The notes under the pieces are model-generated. The model made no database searches. It was given only the letters and a program-made list of their open reading frames with translations, and was not told the DNA's origin. A stretch of DNA of 64,000 nucleotides from Lanius collurio (Eukaryota > Chordata > Aves > Passeriformes > Laniidae): assembly GCA_020086605.1 (NCBI GenBank), contig JACBWW010000051.1, positions 1,010,097 to 1,074,096 on the forward strand, given 5' to 3'. Shown here in pieces: positions 13,108 to 26,156 of this stretch. The position numbers were made by a program, and so were the translations under genes. Position 1 is the first letter of the stretch. Each line of letters starts with the position of its first letter.

Positions 13108-16100
13108 GTACACCTCTTTCTCTTTCTATGCACAAACATTTATATATAGCTTGAATACTTTTGTCTCTTTAATGCAACTCCTTTTTCCTATAAAGCACTT
13201 TCAGAAGTACTCAACTGTAAAAATCACTGCACTGGAAGATTTGAAAAAACATGATCTCTACAATTCCTGCTCACAGACTTCTCTGCAAACTGAGTCCACC
13301 CACACAGTAGATACAGCTCCAGAGAACTTCAATATGTAAAATCATAGTTTATAGATTTTCTGTCACTTCCCAATTCTGTATTTTAAAATAATTCTTGTTT
13401 TTCCCCCTTTGGCTGGTATTAACAGTATTGTGTGGATAAATTCTCTGTTGATCTCTGAGACACCAGGCATTACAAATTTTCCTCTCTCTGAATAGCATCT
13501 TCTACCTACTTTTCCAAGTCAAGAAGGCTTATGTCATTATAATGCGTTTGTGTGTGCCTATTAGATGTCTTCTTATGATCCTGTTAGCTGTTTGCAAACA
13601 GCAATTTAGGTCCTAAAGCTAATAACTTCCTCATGATTTACTAAAATAGGTAGCCAGGCAGAGGAGAGAAAATGCTCAAACTCTCCTTCCAAAGGCTGAA
13701 AGTCAACAAAACTCCTTCGCAAGCACAAAAGAATCATTGACATCAGACAAGAGGAGGGCCTGATACAGTGAAAAGTTTAAACAGAAGCTTTCATTTTATT
13801 AGACATCAGAGAAGGAGAAAAGGTCACAGAGGCATTAAAAACAAGGGTTTTTTCACAGAAAATTTTGTTTTTGAAAAAGGATGTGAAAATGAGAATATTT
13901 TCCTTAAATAAGGTTGAAATATTGTGTGCACCTTCTCCAAGGAACTGTGTCATTCAATCAACCTGTACAATTCACTGAAGTCAATCAGAGCTTGTTGTAC
14001 TATTCCAGTGAGCCAAGCTTCAGCAAGAACTCAACATGGAAACCAGGCTGAAATGAAGCACCACAGCTGCAGAGGATGTGACAATGCAGAAAGCACCAGG
14101 AATAGATATCATTAAAGTTCTAATACTTTAAAAACATTAAAAGCAGTAGTAGGTCAACCATCATTGTAACTAGAAAAAAATATAAGAATACCAGATACCT
14201 TCAGGACCAACTTGAGATGCCTTTGTGTCTGCAACATTTCCATCCTATGTTTTCAGTGAGTAATTTCTGTACATTTTCACATCCTTCAGTGACTGGGATA
14301 GGCTGCAATTTTTCTACTGAGATAGATTAAAATTTTAAGCAACGTTCAAAAAATTGCAACAAACTTTTGATAACTTCTTCAGTTTTAAACGTGCCATTTT
14401 AGGGCAGCAGACAGACTGGAAATGGCAATCCTACAAAAGGGAGCAGCCTCAGCTCTGCTCTCTTCTTTGCAAAAACATCAGTGCTGAACATTGTGTCACT
14501 CTCAGCATCTCAGGATGCATTTTTTTTTTAACTGCCTTCTGAAATGTAACTCATCTTGAGAAAAAAGGGTTTAGAAAAGAATACCAATGCCTGAGAGGGC
14601 AGAGAGGAGCATGAGGAGCATCTTTGATTATCTGCATTAGAAATGAAATATGTTTAAAGGTTTAGATACAGCAATTATTTTAATTGCTTATTGTGCAAGA
14701 ATAAGTAAACCAGGAAATTACTGGAATAACTGAAGCACCTGAATGGGCAATATTCTGTAGTAAAATCTACAGCAGCAAACCTTTGAAATCTACATTTCAA
14801 AATAAAATCCTCCCTGTAATTTTCTTACTGATTCATTCTCATATTGATAGTGACAAAGATTCCAGTATGCCACCAGCCTTCCTATGTCAAAGAGCACATT
14901 GAAATGGGTTCTTTTGACCTTTGTGGCCTTTTCACCTCCAAAAATTCATTCAAGTCCAGTTAATTTGAAGACAGGAGAGTTTGTAGTTTCCTGCTGACCA
15001 CAACTGTTCCCTCAGAACACATGCCAAGGGTTGGGCTGCTGCAGGCAGAAGTCACCCAGGTGTGTTCTCTCATTAGCAGGGTTCCTTTTACTCTGGGAGT
15101 TAGAAGTGATGTGGAACTGAGATGAAGGGACTGATTATTTTTCCCTTTTTTTAGTCTCTCATTTTCTATAGGAAGGTTGTGAACAGGAACCTCTTCTGTA
15201 GAGTTATAGAGGCATCATGGGAAGAAATGAAGGAAAGAGGAAACCGAAAGCTCCAGTGTTTATAAGTCTGAAGACAGTTTCTGCTGTAATCTGAGAACTT
15301 GGCTAAGGTTCATGTTTACAAAATATGTTATTTAGGAATGGGCAGAAAATTTTCAGATGTCTATTTTGAGGTGGAAATTGCTCTTTTATAGTACTGAAGG
15401 TGACAGTATATTCCAGTATATTTTATCCTGAAATTTCAAACATATTTGCAACTGACTATTTTTCTAGGTTTCTGTCAGGTGAACAATTTCCTTTATGTCA
15501 AAAAAGTTACTTGAGAAAGAAGAAAGCAATATGTGGTTTTTCATTTGACAGATTTTACTAGAGTTGACATCATACTTTTAAAATCAACAGGTTGTATTTT
15601 TTTATTTATGGTTTAGAATAATATATAAGCAAAATGCTGTAAAAATATCTAAATACACACTAAAAATAAAATCATAACATTTTCTTTTCTGTGATCTTTT
15701 TTAAGAAAAAACTTGCCATATTTTCCAGTAAGTCAGTGACATAGGAACGAAAAGTCTTATAAGAATGTTGCTCTTTTTAGATGGATTAAGGTAACCCAAC
15801 AAATTCCAATAAATCTAAGATTTTACAAGAATTCTCAGAGTCAAATCATAACCTAAAGTTCCAACAGCAACTTATAATGTGTGAGTGCACTATCTATCAA
15901 AACCACTCTACGTGTCTGGGAGATGCTGATATCATCAAACTGGGCTGACAGCAAAATCTGAGTTGTGTGGAGGTGACCTTAGGGGTGCACTGGGGAGCAT
16001 CCTGCCCCTGCACACACCAGAGTAAGCAGAGGGTGGGATATGGGGTGAAGGGCACAGCTCAACATGAGCTGGAGGTTCAAACAGAGATGCTCAGCTGCTG

Positions 16101-16954
16101 CTGCTGCCACATTCTACAGGAGATGTGCTTTGAATCAAGGGAGCTGGGAGCAGCTTGTCAGGTATAATGACAGGAGAGTACAGGAGAGAAAAAAAGAGAG
16201 ACAAGACCTACCTTAGAAATAGAAAAGGTGTTTCACTATCTGGAAGTATTTGAGCAAAAGGACAAAAAAGACAGATTTATAAATCATGCTTCAAGAAGGG
16301 TGTTATTTATCCAGACCCCAACCTTTTCTGTAGGGAAGCTGAATCCTATTTGCATGCAGAAACCTCTGTTTTAACACAAATGACATTCTGGAATGTGGCC
16401 CCATTTTCCCTTCCTCTCCATAGATGACAACAAAACTGAGAAGGACAGAAACATGAGAAAGGTTTGCATGCTAAGAAGCTTGAGCTGATCAAATGAAAAC
16501 CTCACAACACTGGCATAAGCAATAAATCTGTTGTTAGAACAGCACAAACAACAGAACAGGCAGCTCAACAATTACACAAAATTAGGAGGTTTCTTTGAGC
16601 AGTGGATAAAAAAGAAACACCTGGGCTGACTTCTGTTAATGGAACAGAATATGGGAAAGGGAAATATTTTGATGACTAGAAAGAAAGGAGGCTTATAGCA
16701 CATATAAGAGAAGGAGCTTTAAATTGCATCTAGGTAGCAGCTGGATGTTTTAAGTCTCTAAAACATTACTGGAAACATGCTCAGAGAGCAGTGAAATATG
16801 GCAGTGATGCATTTATCCAGATAGCTGTCTTCACTGAAGCATTCACCATAGCACTGTCACAGCAGGACAGAAGATGGTGAAGTATTTTACTGTCAAACCT
16901 GAACAAGGAGTAACTTCAATACTTGTGAACAAGACTGGATTTTTGTCATCTGTT

Positions 16955-17251
16955 TTACTCCTGCCGCTTGTACAGTCTTTTCTGTTTGATTTTGCTGATA
17001 TTTTTAACCCTGCCAACTGCTCCAAATCCCCATCGCTTTTTGACTGCTCTGGCCAAGCTTCTTCGAATTATCTTAGCAACAGGAGGATTCCAAGGTTTAA
17101 TAGGCTTTTCATGACTGTTGCTTTGTTCAGTGACTCCATGAGGGTCATATTCTGTGGTGGGAACTGCATGCTTTGAAAAAGGGGGTACAAAAGGTAGATA
17201 GGCAGACAGTGAAAATGTAAAATTTGGAATTGCTGTACATTTTGCCTTGAA
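16955..17251 (-). other. candidate terminal coding exon, basic C-terminus
   Basis: On the minus strand a strong acceptor (cttatttttgtgttttag) precedes 98 open codons and a TAA stop at 16955-16957. There is no ATG, so it could only be an internal start or an exon. The last third is very basic, with the pieces IIRRSLARAVKKRWGFG and IKQKRLYKRQE. It keeps several CpG-containing arginine codons (CGA, CGA, CGG), which is unusual in this CpG-poor DNA and favours coding constraint. Entry phase 0 matches the exit of the segment at 18449-18605. I do not recognise the family. It may be the 3' end of a host gene or, less likely, chance. Confidence 0.35.
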
Positions 17252-18448
17252 CTAAAACACAAAAATAAGCTGTGTATGAGGTACCCCTTGAGAGTTTGCG
17301 TGCTTGGGTTTTTTCTATTTTAAATTATTCTTATTTGCCGTCCATGTTTTTGTGTGGACTACATTGCACCCAGTGTCAATAAGCTTATTACCTTTTCTTT
17401 AGCATTGTAAAATTATAGTATGCTCTAGAAAATGCAGGAAGAAAATACTTTCATTAAAGTTTTCATCTCTTACCTAAGAAGGATCTTGCCAAATAGTTAT
17501 TGATTCTTGCTTCAGCTTTATGCTCACTAATCTGTTCTGCTGCCTTTTATTGAAAGCATCTTATGTCCCTTTTCCATATCCCTGTCCCATTACATTAGAA
17601 TAACTGTGTCCATCATGTAAATTTGTAAATGGTTTATGTGGGTACACATGGAGACATTCTAGGATGTTGCTCACACATACAGTTTGAAAGCAATTCACAA
17701 GTGGTCATAACAGCATACACTGAGGAAAATATTTCCATGGGAATGGAGGCAAGCAAAGAGATGTATATACATGTATCAGAGACAAAATCAAGAAGTTTAA
17801 CATCATCTCATGTTAAAAAAAAATCCAGCTACCAAAGCTGCTCTACTGCTAATAGGGGAAGGAGGGGCTGAGGCTCCCCTGCTGTCTCCCAGTGCTCAGC
17901 ACCCTGTAAATATATGTAAGATAGGAGAGTACTTGCTTTTTTTTAGAAACATATAAATAGTATGTATATAATAAGTATAATAAATTCCTTCTCCATAAAA
18001 ATATATTTAGCAGATTCATAAATAGTTCTTGCAAAATTTTAGCCTGTCTCAATAATAATTATTCAGCTTTCATTCCTTTACACAAAAATGACCACAAATG
18101 AGCAAATAAACGAGTGATGTGACTTTCACATGAATGGCAAACTCTCAGTTGTCAGACTTTCTAGGAAATATCACACTTTTCTTACACATCGAGATATAAA
18201 ACTGCTTTTATTAGTACAAATACTAATAAATTTAAGACCATACTATTTCTATTAAAAGAGAGCAATAATCTTGCTTAAATTGATGTTATTATGCTGCTGC
18301 TTCAAAGCAAATCTAGACTTTGCTAAGTCCTAACTTGACTGCAAAGTGCCCTTGATTGGTCAAGTGGTAATAAACATACAAGGTTCACATTTACACTTTG
18401 GACCATCAGAGGTTCACAACCTACAGTCTGAAAATCATTGGACCTTAC

Positions 18449-18605
18449 GATATTTTCTCTCACAAAAGTGTTGTAAACCATGCATGACTTCTCCAGCTGG
18501 GTTGTGCTGAAGCTAAAATGTTCACTGGAGTTGGGATTAAATAGCTCTAAGGAGGTGCCATCAAGATTTGGAGAAACCACAAATTTATTAACTTCTTCTA
18601 CAATC
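18449..18605 (-). other. candidate coding exon upstream of 16955-17251
   Basis: On the minus strand an acceptor (catcaaccaaaccccag) and a donor (AATATC|GTAAGG) bound 157 bp. The frame is open for 52 full codons and includes FVVSPNLDGTSLELFNP. It leaves in phase 0, as the next candidate exon at 17251 requires, with an intron of about 1.2 kb. It lies inside a longer open frame (18323-18640). The product is not recognised. Together with its neighbour it is the best host-gene lead in the window, but it is still unproven. Confidence 0.3.
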
Positions 18606-18919
18606 CTGGGGTTTGGTTGATGCAAAAACCCACAAACCATGTGGCCCCATGTGCCAGTTGCCCAGGATCTTAAATGGTATTTTCATAACTGTCTTGACCA
18701 GCTAGTAATGTTGTTTCCTGGGAACAGACACAGGTATGCTTGCAAGGGAACACTGCCAAAACATTTGCTATTCCCATTATTCAAATAGTCTTTTTTCCCA
18801 AGTACATTACCTCTCATTAGCAAAATCATCCCCTTTGCATTCACATGGTCACTGCATCTGTCTCATTCTGTTTCTGCCTCATTGAGAAAAATTCCCATGT
18901 TTTGGTATCTTGCCAAATT

Positions 18920-18937
18920 AAAAAAAAAAAAAAAAAA
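18920..18937 (+). repeat. poly(A) tract, 18 A
   Basis: A run of 18 A is followed by a second A-rich run to about 18948. No LINE or SINE body with target duplications is visible next to it. Similar tracts occur at 11972-11988 (A17), 54904-54920 (A17) and, as T, at 43227-43244 (T18). Confidence 0.9.
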
Positions 18938-20109
18938 GGAAAAAAAAGTAGGGCTAAATACTAACAAAATCAAGAAAAATAATCCCTGTTGGCATGGCAT
19001 TGAAAGTACATTTACTTTTGTAAGAGTACACTGTGCTCTCTGAGATAGGATAAGAGCTTTGAAATGGAAAGAATGGCTTTTTCTCAAAGTGAACATTGTT
19101 AGTGCAATTTTTAGGGGTTTTTTAAGGATGAAGAGTCCACAAATGAGATACATAGGGGTGTAATTAGCTGCAATATTGAAACTCACAAAGTTTAAGCTTT
19201 TATTTATGCTGAATTTCACTTTGTTTGAGGGATCCTCCTGCAGACCATATTCAATATGTGCAAACATACACCAGCACTGAGGCTTTAGATCATGAGAGTA
19301 AAGCACAACTGAAGTCAGATCCTGCCTCTTACAGATATCCTAAATAGTGTGAGAAAATTAATTAACCACTCAGTTGAAAATAAAATAACATCTCCTTTTT
19401 CATAGACTGAGATTGCAATCTCTTCAATAGCATGCAATTCCATGTTTGTATGATGTTTAATATCCTGCTTGTCCTGACTCAGGCAAATCCTCTGGGATGC
19501 AATATATATATTGCTCAGAAAGAATTATTATGGAACTAAAACTGAGAACATGGGGAAAAGGTTGCAGTTGTCATGTCTTCTCTAAGCCATTTGGATGTGC
19601 TTAGCATATGCCAAGCTAAAGACATAGAAGCACTTTACAAAATCCACATGATGGTGCTTGAAACAGACTCATTGGCAATTAACTTAGAGCTGCACTTGTT
19701 TTTCGTGGAATCTACAGCACTAGCTCCAGAAATCAGTGGGTATCTTGCAGACCAGATTGAAGGACATTATGGAGTCACATTTTAATGCCTGATTCTAATT
19801 TTCAGGGGGAAACATTTTCCTTCTACAGATTTTCTGGAGCCGCAGTATTTGAAATCAAGTGTCCTTTGCCTTCACATGTTGCTGTAAGAGCTTTGTGCAT
19901 TAAGCTATTATTTCAGCTGACTACAACACACAGTTGGCAGGAGGAACCAAGCAAAATCTGAGATTACATTTCCTATCACCAAAAGAAATTTTATCCTAAA
20001 CCTGACAGCTAGCCCTGGTAGGAGACAACTGCCCTCTCTTCAAAGACGCTTACCCAGGAAGGGCCAGAAGGAGTGACATGCTCAGTGCAGGTGCCCTGTT
20101 GTAAATCCT

Positions 20110-20570
20110 AGATTTTGCTTGGCAGGCTGTAGCTTCCTAAGAGCTCAGAGGGGCTGTTGGGGAAACGCAACTCCGTCATCATCCCATAGCCCATTTGGGA
20201 CAGCCCCAAGATCTTGCTCTGGTCAGTTATCAGCATTACAATGCAGTGGTGAAAAAGGAGGCAGAGAAGGGTCTCCCACGAGGGTGGTAAGAGATGACTT
20301 CAACCACACCTTGCACAGCAACACTCAGTGGCAGAGAGAGACCTCGTGGTCTGGGTGTGGGGGGCATTTGTCAGGAGCCCAGGGGCAGTCTCTGGGTGGG
20401 GCTGGGGTACAGAAACCAATAGGGAGAGGCCACAGGAGTGGCCAGGGATAAGGGCAGCGCTAAGGGCAGGGGTGGAACAATCTGGGATGGGAAATAACAT
20501 GGGTAACAGGATGCCACAGTGCCCTAAAAAATACATGGTTTTACCCATCTTAACCCGTTCTAAATAAAGA
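20110..20570. other. G-rich segment, possible old repeat
   Basis: This island is clearly richer in G than its surroundings, with runs such as gtgtggggggcatttg and a CCAATAGGGAGAGG box. It ends near a TAAATAAAG hexamer at about 20561. The open frames here (20119-20451 plus, 20300-20626 minus) are side effects of high GC. The CCAAT-like box and AATAAA suggest a decayed LTR, but I cannot define its ends. Confidence 0.3.
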
Positions 20571-22411
20571 GTTTGAGGAGGGACATTTTCATTTTCCAAG
20601 TTCTTGAAAGCAAAACTAAAACACACGCTTTTAAATCTAATTGATGTTTTTCTAGAATTTCTGTAACTGATTTGTTACATTTTCCCTTATTTTTCAAGAG
20701 GAAAACATACTAATCTCCCTACTGCCTCTTTTCCTCAAGGAAAAATCTCCACTTATTAATTTTGTAAAGAAATGAATTTCCTATGCCAAGAAATTAGTCT
20801 TGCTAACACACTCTGGATATTTCTGTACAATCACAAGGCTGCAAAACCAACCAACTAGAGAAAGATCATTTTGCATCATCAAATATTGATTAAGCTAATG
20901 AAAACTTTTACAAACAGCCATATGATGGCATGAGATTAACTGCCTTGTGTGCTTTTACTAGATATTCTTCCTTTGTAATTAAGAGCAAGTTTATATGTCA
21001 CAAAAAACTATATGAAGAATGAAGTGGAATTAAAGTAATTTAATCTTAGAGCTTAAAATGCAAATAGTACTCTTTTTATATAAATTATAGTATTTTTCTA
21101 GGACCACCCTTCAGAAGCAAAATTTAATTTGAATTTTACAGGGGATTCTAATAAACCAATTATTGGTATTATTTATGAAAACAGTAGCTGTAGTGGTAGA
21201 CAAAAATTGAGTCTCTTCTTGTGCTTCAGAAAATCTCTCTTGTATTCTATATATGTGCCCAGATCAAGAGCATTTTAGAAACATCCAAAACAAACTGGCA
21301 CAAAACTGCACTGACAGTGCTAGTAAGAACAGTATTGAGACAATGAGAACTGTTCTTAAAATAAATTTCTTTTCCCTCTTTTCTCACAAGTCACAACTCT
21401 TATAAGAAACTACAAGGATTTATACTGATCAAAAAGATGAATTCAGTGTAAAATTCCAGCAATGAAGAAGACCTGCCAGTTAGCAGGCAATTATCTGCCC
21501 GGTACGTTTCCAAATTGAAGGGCATAGCACTAAGGGAAAGTGGAGAAAATGCACTTTGGGGTGATTTAGTATCACACATATTCCCATGGGAAGTCCTGGC
21601 CTCCTAAAACATTTCCTAATACTTGTTTTGCAATATATGGTTTGTGAGCATTCAGAAGAAAACAATATGACCTGTAAATAAATGCCATTTTTAAGGACCA
21701 TGTGTGCAATTAGGAGATTCCCAAAAGAGCTGAGTGGGGTTTAAAAGCTACTCCAGTGCCTTTGGGCTGGAAATCTTGGCATAGATTGAACCAGAAGATT
21801 ATTTTGATTAACAGTGCCTGGAAGGCAGAAAGAGAGGGAGAGCACTGGCAATGCTCAGCAGCACTGCTGTGAGGCCTCCTGGCCAAAGCCCTACAGGAGA
21901 CCGAGCTACACTGTGCTTTTAGGTGTAACAAGTATTTCTGCCTGTAACACCCTTGGGATTAAGTACAAATACTTCAATTCTTGCTGCCTGCAGTGCTGTT
22001 GGCAGAATATTCTGGGGATTGCCTGGTCTATAACTGACTCTGTCACATTTACTGGAGTTTAGGAAACTTCTGGTACCTGTGCAACACCTTCCATCATTCT
22101 GTTATCCAGTCCCCACTATCATTACTTGGACTACTGGACGACTAAAGACATGGCAGGAGAAAGAACATTTACAGTCATTCTCAATAAAAATATAATGATA
22201 CCATCTAGAGAACAGTTATAAATCACTTTATAACTTATTCTAATCCAATATAAAACTAATTTTATTCTTTGATTTAGCCTTTTTTTTTATTACAAATTAT
22301 AAAATAGTCCAAATACTGTACTGGTTTCTATTCCATGCAGGCTTTTACTTCTTTGCCTAAGATTCAAATAGCCTTCAGGAGACCTTACCCACCTATGACT
22401 TTTTAAATGTG

Positions 22412-22446
22412 TTTATTTATTTATTTATTTATTTATTTATTTTATT
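22412..22446 (+). repeat. TTTA microsatellite
   Basis: About eight consecutive units of the tetranucleotide TTTA/TTAT form a simple-sequence repeat of about 35 bp. No function is implied. Confidence 0.9.
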
Positions 22447-24305
22447 CCCAAAGGGACAGAAAAACATCTGAATTCAGTCCAGAGCTGAGTTTCACTATTT
22501 TACATGCTATTTCTCTCTCCCTCCACAGACAGCTCCTCAAGGAAAGTTTGAACCTCAGCTCCCGTCAGCGTAGACTGTACATGGTGCTGTTTGCTGTGCA
22601 CTGTCCCCCTCCCTCTCGTGTGACTCATCCAGCACAGTGACTTCACAGACCCTGTGAACAACTTTGCAAAATATTTATCCTGGGACTGGTTTCAGCATAC
22701 CTGAAGGATAACCTGTACCTAACCTCTTCCCAGCTGAAAGAACAAAAGAACACTTCAGGCTCCATTTCTGATTTTTTAATTTTTTTTTTTTTACCCTGTA
22801 AAGTGAATCTGTCATATGACTAGCAACTACCCTTATAACAGATAATTTCTGTAATGGCTATTTGCCACTGAGACTAGATTGATTCACTTATTTAGAAAGT
22901 GTATCAGAATTCTGAAAAAGCCCAGGCAACACTGACTTGGACTGGCAGTGAATCAGTGGCCAGACATGACAACTCCATATTCACTGCAATGAATGAATTT
23001 TTGATTATTATTATATCCCTCTTTTTGAATGTCTTCAAGTAACTCAGTGAATACTTATAATCAGGAAAAAAGACATTCAAGCTTTCAAAAAGGCTTATTT
23101 TACTCTGAAACAGACTTTGTGAACATATTACTAGAGATACACATTTCTTCTGGTTCCCTGATTCAGTTTATCACATTTATCCATGAGAAAGCTGAAATAA
23201 ATGCTTTTGCCTTTTCCTCTAAATGCCAGACAGGAGATGACAGATTGTACTCACAATCTGAATTATTTGTGAGTGCAATTTTGTGACGATTGCTGTTGTA
23301 TGGGCAGCTTTAGGCTTGATTTTGAAAAGAATCTTTTTTGAAAGAATCAGTGTAGCACTTCAGCAAATGTCTAATTTGAAAGCTATCCTCCTCTCTCCTT
23401 AATTCAGACAGGTTTAAGCATATGACTCAAGTTGAGTCTTGTTGAAATTTCTCCTTGATCTCCTTAAAGAAATAGCTCCAAATGTAAAAGCTACTTATTG
23501 TTCCTCTAGAATATGCTGAAAACTTACTTTTTATTACCACTTAATAATTAAATGAATCACATCTTGTGATGGTGTTATACTGGAGATAATAGAAGCCCCA
23601 CTCAACTTTATCTAAAGGTAAAAAACAACCACTCTGTAGGCTTTCACATAAACTAAATTTAAAACAAAATCCCAACATTCTCAATGAATTTTCCAAAGTT
23701 ATTTTCTTCAGTTCCTCAACAACACAGTTATTGATTTTTTTATAATCCAGACCAGAATTATGCTCTAGGTAAATCTGGACAGTCTTTAATAAATAAACTT
23801 TTTAATTTTTTTACAGCACTTCATTATCAGCATTCTCTAGGCAAAGAACCACCATTTTGTTTTATCTTGTAGCTTCAGTGCATAAAGCCATTCCCCTAAC
23901 ACTGCTTCACATCCCCACACAGCACTCCCTGAAAGCTCATCTCCTACCTTCTTGCAGCTGATGTCCTTATCACTGAGTCACTGACAAATTGTATCATGGT
24001 AAATTGAGTTTTTATCATATTTAATTTAATTCTGGAGCAATCTTTTTGGAAGCAAGCATTTCCCACTGCAGAACTCCTATACAGAACCACAAACTGACTG
24101 CATCAGAGAGCACTGGACTTGCTCGCACATTTAAAGCACACAGCAAAATGTTATCTTAGCAAAATTGCGTATTCCACGTTATAATAATTGTCATTTTTAT
24201 ACACAGCAAACCATTACCCATATACAGATTAAAGGCATCATGTGCCTTCCACTGGAAAAAAAATATTTTGATATACAGGCAGTCATAATATTTTTTCTAA
24301 CCGGG

Positions 24306-24940
24306 TGTCTTAGGTTACAATGTAAGATGTGCCCACAAGCATGTAATCTATCACCATCTTCATGAACTGGTAAAACCAGGTGGGGCAGTGCTCCTGCCTA
24401 GTCCCTCAAGGCTATGTCCTGTTAATGGCTCATCAATGCCTTTTCTCATGACTCATCATCCCATTGTGAGATGCTCCACCCAGAGGGAGAAACCAAGCAT
24501 TCATCCTGGATATAACTGGGACTTTTGAAGACCACAGGCAGCCTTTCCTACTGGATTTTCCAGAGGACAAGAGCTACATACCCACCACTGGACCTTCTCA
24601 AGAAGACCAGATATTTCCACACAGGATCAACACTTCACCAGAACCACATCTGTTCACTCCAGGAGGACTGCAGCCACCACTTTATTGGACTGCTAACCCT
24701 GACTAACAGGGCCAGGTTGTATCTGTTCTGTCAGTTTAATTCCGTTTTGTTTTGCTTTTCCTGCCTTGTTTTATATATATATGTATTAGTAAAGAACTGT
24801 TATTCCTATTTCCCATATCTTTGCCTGAAAAGCCTCTTGATTTCAAATTATAATAATTCGGAGGGAAGAGGGGTTGCATCTTCCATTCCAAGGGAGGCTC
24901 CTGCCTTCCTTGGCAGACACCTGTCTTTCAAACCAAGACA
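24306..24940 (+). mobile_element. solo LTR, about 635 bp, mosaic
   Basis: The ends are inverted repeats, TGTCTT at the left and AAGACA at the right. Flanking 5-mers CCGGG (24301-24305) and CCAGG (24941-24945) differ by one CpG-type transition, which fits a decayed 5-bp target duplication. The right-hand 150 bp, reverse-complemented, closely match the start of the LTR at 34089. The left-hand body (GGTTACAATGTAAG, GAGATGCTCCACCCAG) matches in reverse the LTR at 63482. The retroviral sense is inferred to be plus, from the ATATAAC box near 24511. No gag or pol adjoins it. Confidence 0.75.
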
Positions 24941-25101
24941 CCAGGACAATTGCTACAGTCTTACATGTGCTGCACAGGTCTCCTGATTTGCGCTACTACC
25001 ACCTCCAGATGAAGAGCAAATGTGTCAGCTCTGTGTGCCTCAATTATTGCTTTTTTGAGAGGAGAAGATAAGATACATTAGGATCATGACATTACTGCAA
25101 G

Positions 25102-25262
25102 TAGATGAGGAAAAACAAATTAAATTGTCTCTCATTATGGTACACCAGGAATATATGCCCACTTTAGTCGGGTGCAAAATAGAAACAAACACACATTGTT
25201 CTGAACTAAAACCTGCTCTTCGGGGAAATGTGATAAAACTGCTCAACGCCTTTAATTTCCTT
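25102..25262 (+). other. candidate coding exon, unidentified
   Basis: Between an acceptor-like tactgcaag and a CTT|GTAATT donor the plus strand is open for 53 codons, with pieces such as EEKQIKLSLIMVHQEY and LKPALRGNVIKLLNAF. The pattern suggests amphipathic helices. Three CpGs are kept within about 80 bp. Both splice sites are weak. The product is not recognised. Confidence 0.2.
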
Positions 25263-25977
25263 GTAATTACAAAGTCTTAACCCCTAAGCAGACCCACTTC
25301 CTCCTTTTCAGTTCATTAAAATGGGTTTAGAAGAAAGACTTTATTTGGAAAATAGTTACAGTTGAGTGGCTTATAGCATGGAAAAAATCTCAGTGATCTT
25401 CCTGAGTCAAACAAATACAGGACAATGAGCATATGTGGGCAAAGCATTCCTCTGCTTGGGTGGCAAGGTGAGAAAGCACCTTCCTATGCAGTGAGGCATC
25501 ATGGCTTAGAAAATGGCTGAGGATTTACAGAGTATGAATAATGGAAAGAATTGTCTGGGAAACTAAAATACTGGTTTGCAACATCTGGGATTACTCCAAA
25601 CTAACTTCTAAGACTGGAGAAGACTGCAGAGAGCCATGAATGTGAGAAAAGGAGACTGTCACACTGCCAGAAGCCCTCCTGAACCTGGACTACCAGTGTT
25701 CAACCCTCACCTCCCCCACCAAATATTCCTAGTAACTAAATATGCTCATTATCAAACTTTTGTAGATATTTTTTTCCATACAGAAAAGGGTCACAGAAGC
25801 TCTTTCTCAGAACTAAATTTTACGTCTGAGGAAAACACAACTCTCATTGAAAAAAAAGAAAATATGCAAAAGATTTCAGCAAGGTCTCATTACTACAGCT
25901 GGATGCTAGATTTGATCGCAGGTTGAGTTCATGAGGCTTTGAGAGGACCCCAATCAGACAAAATCATGATGTTAAAA

Positions 25978-26156
25978 CAGAATCACAAAATGGTTGTGTG
26001 TGAGCTCTTGAGATGCCCTACACCCCCTGCTCAAGCAGGAACAGCGCCACATCAGGGTGTTTCCAGCTGGGTTTCAGTATCTCCATGGATCGAGACTCTA
26101 CAACCTCTCCAGGCCAACCCATTCAAAACTGGTCAGAGCTGCCAGTGTCCTCAGTT
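25978..26156 (-). mobile_element. CR1 LINE 3'-end fragment
   Basis: Read on the minus strand this matches the familiar end of avian CR1 elements. Recognisable pieces on the plus strand are CAGAATCACAAAATGGTT, CCCCCTGCTCAAGCAGGA and CATGGATCGAGACTCTACAA. It is 5'-truncated and several percent diverged, with no reverse-transcriptase frame left. CR1 is the dominant LINE of birds and reptiles, and this is the main direct evidence for a bird. The identification rests on remembered consensus phrases. Confidence 0.85.

Larger units (their letters stand above)
10698..24305. other. mostly unique AT-rich DNA
   Basis: No repeat family that I can name covers this block. It contains oligo-A/T tracts (A17 at 11972-11988, A18 at 18920-18937), a TTTA microsatellite (22412-22446), a G-rich segment (about 20110-20570) and low-confidence candidate exons at 13008-13107, 16955-17251 and 18449-18605. 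A perfect 16-bp palindrome GCAATATATATATTGC lies at 19499-19514 and is probably incidental. Confidence 0.55.

Noticed and set aside
18863..19306. Minus-strand frame of 147 codons
   Set aside because: It contains a poly(A) tract read as a Phe run and has no recognisable domain.
19499..19514. Perfect 16-bp AT palindrome
   Set aside because: Short AT-alternating palindromes are expected by chance in this composition. No gene or repeat boundary lies nearby.
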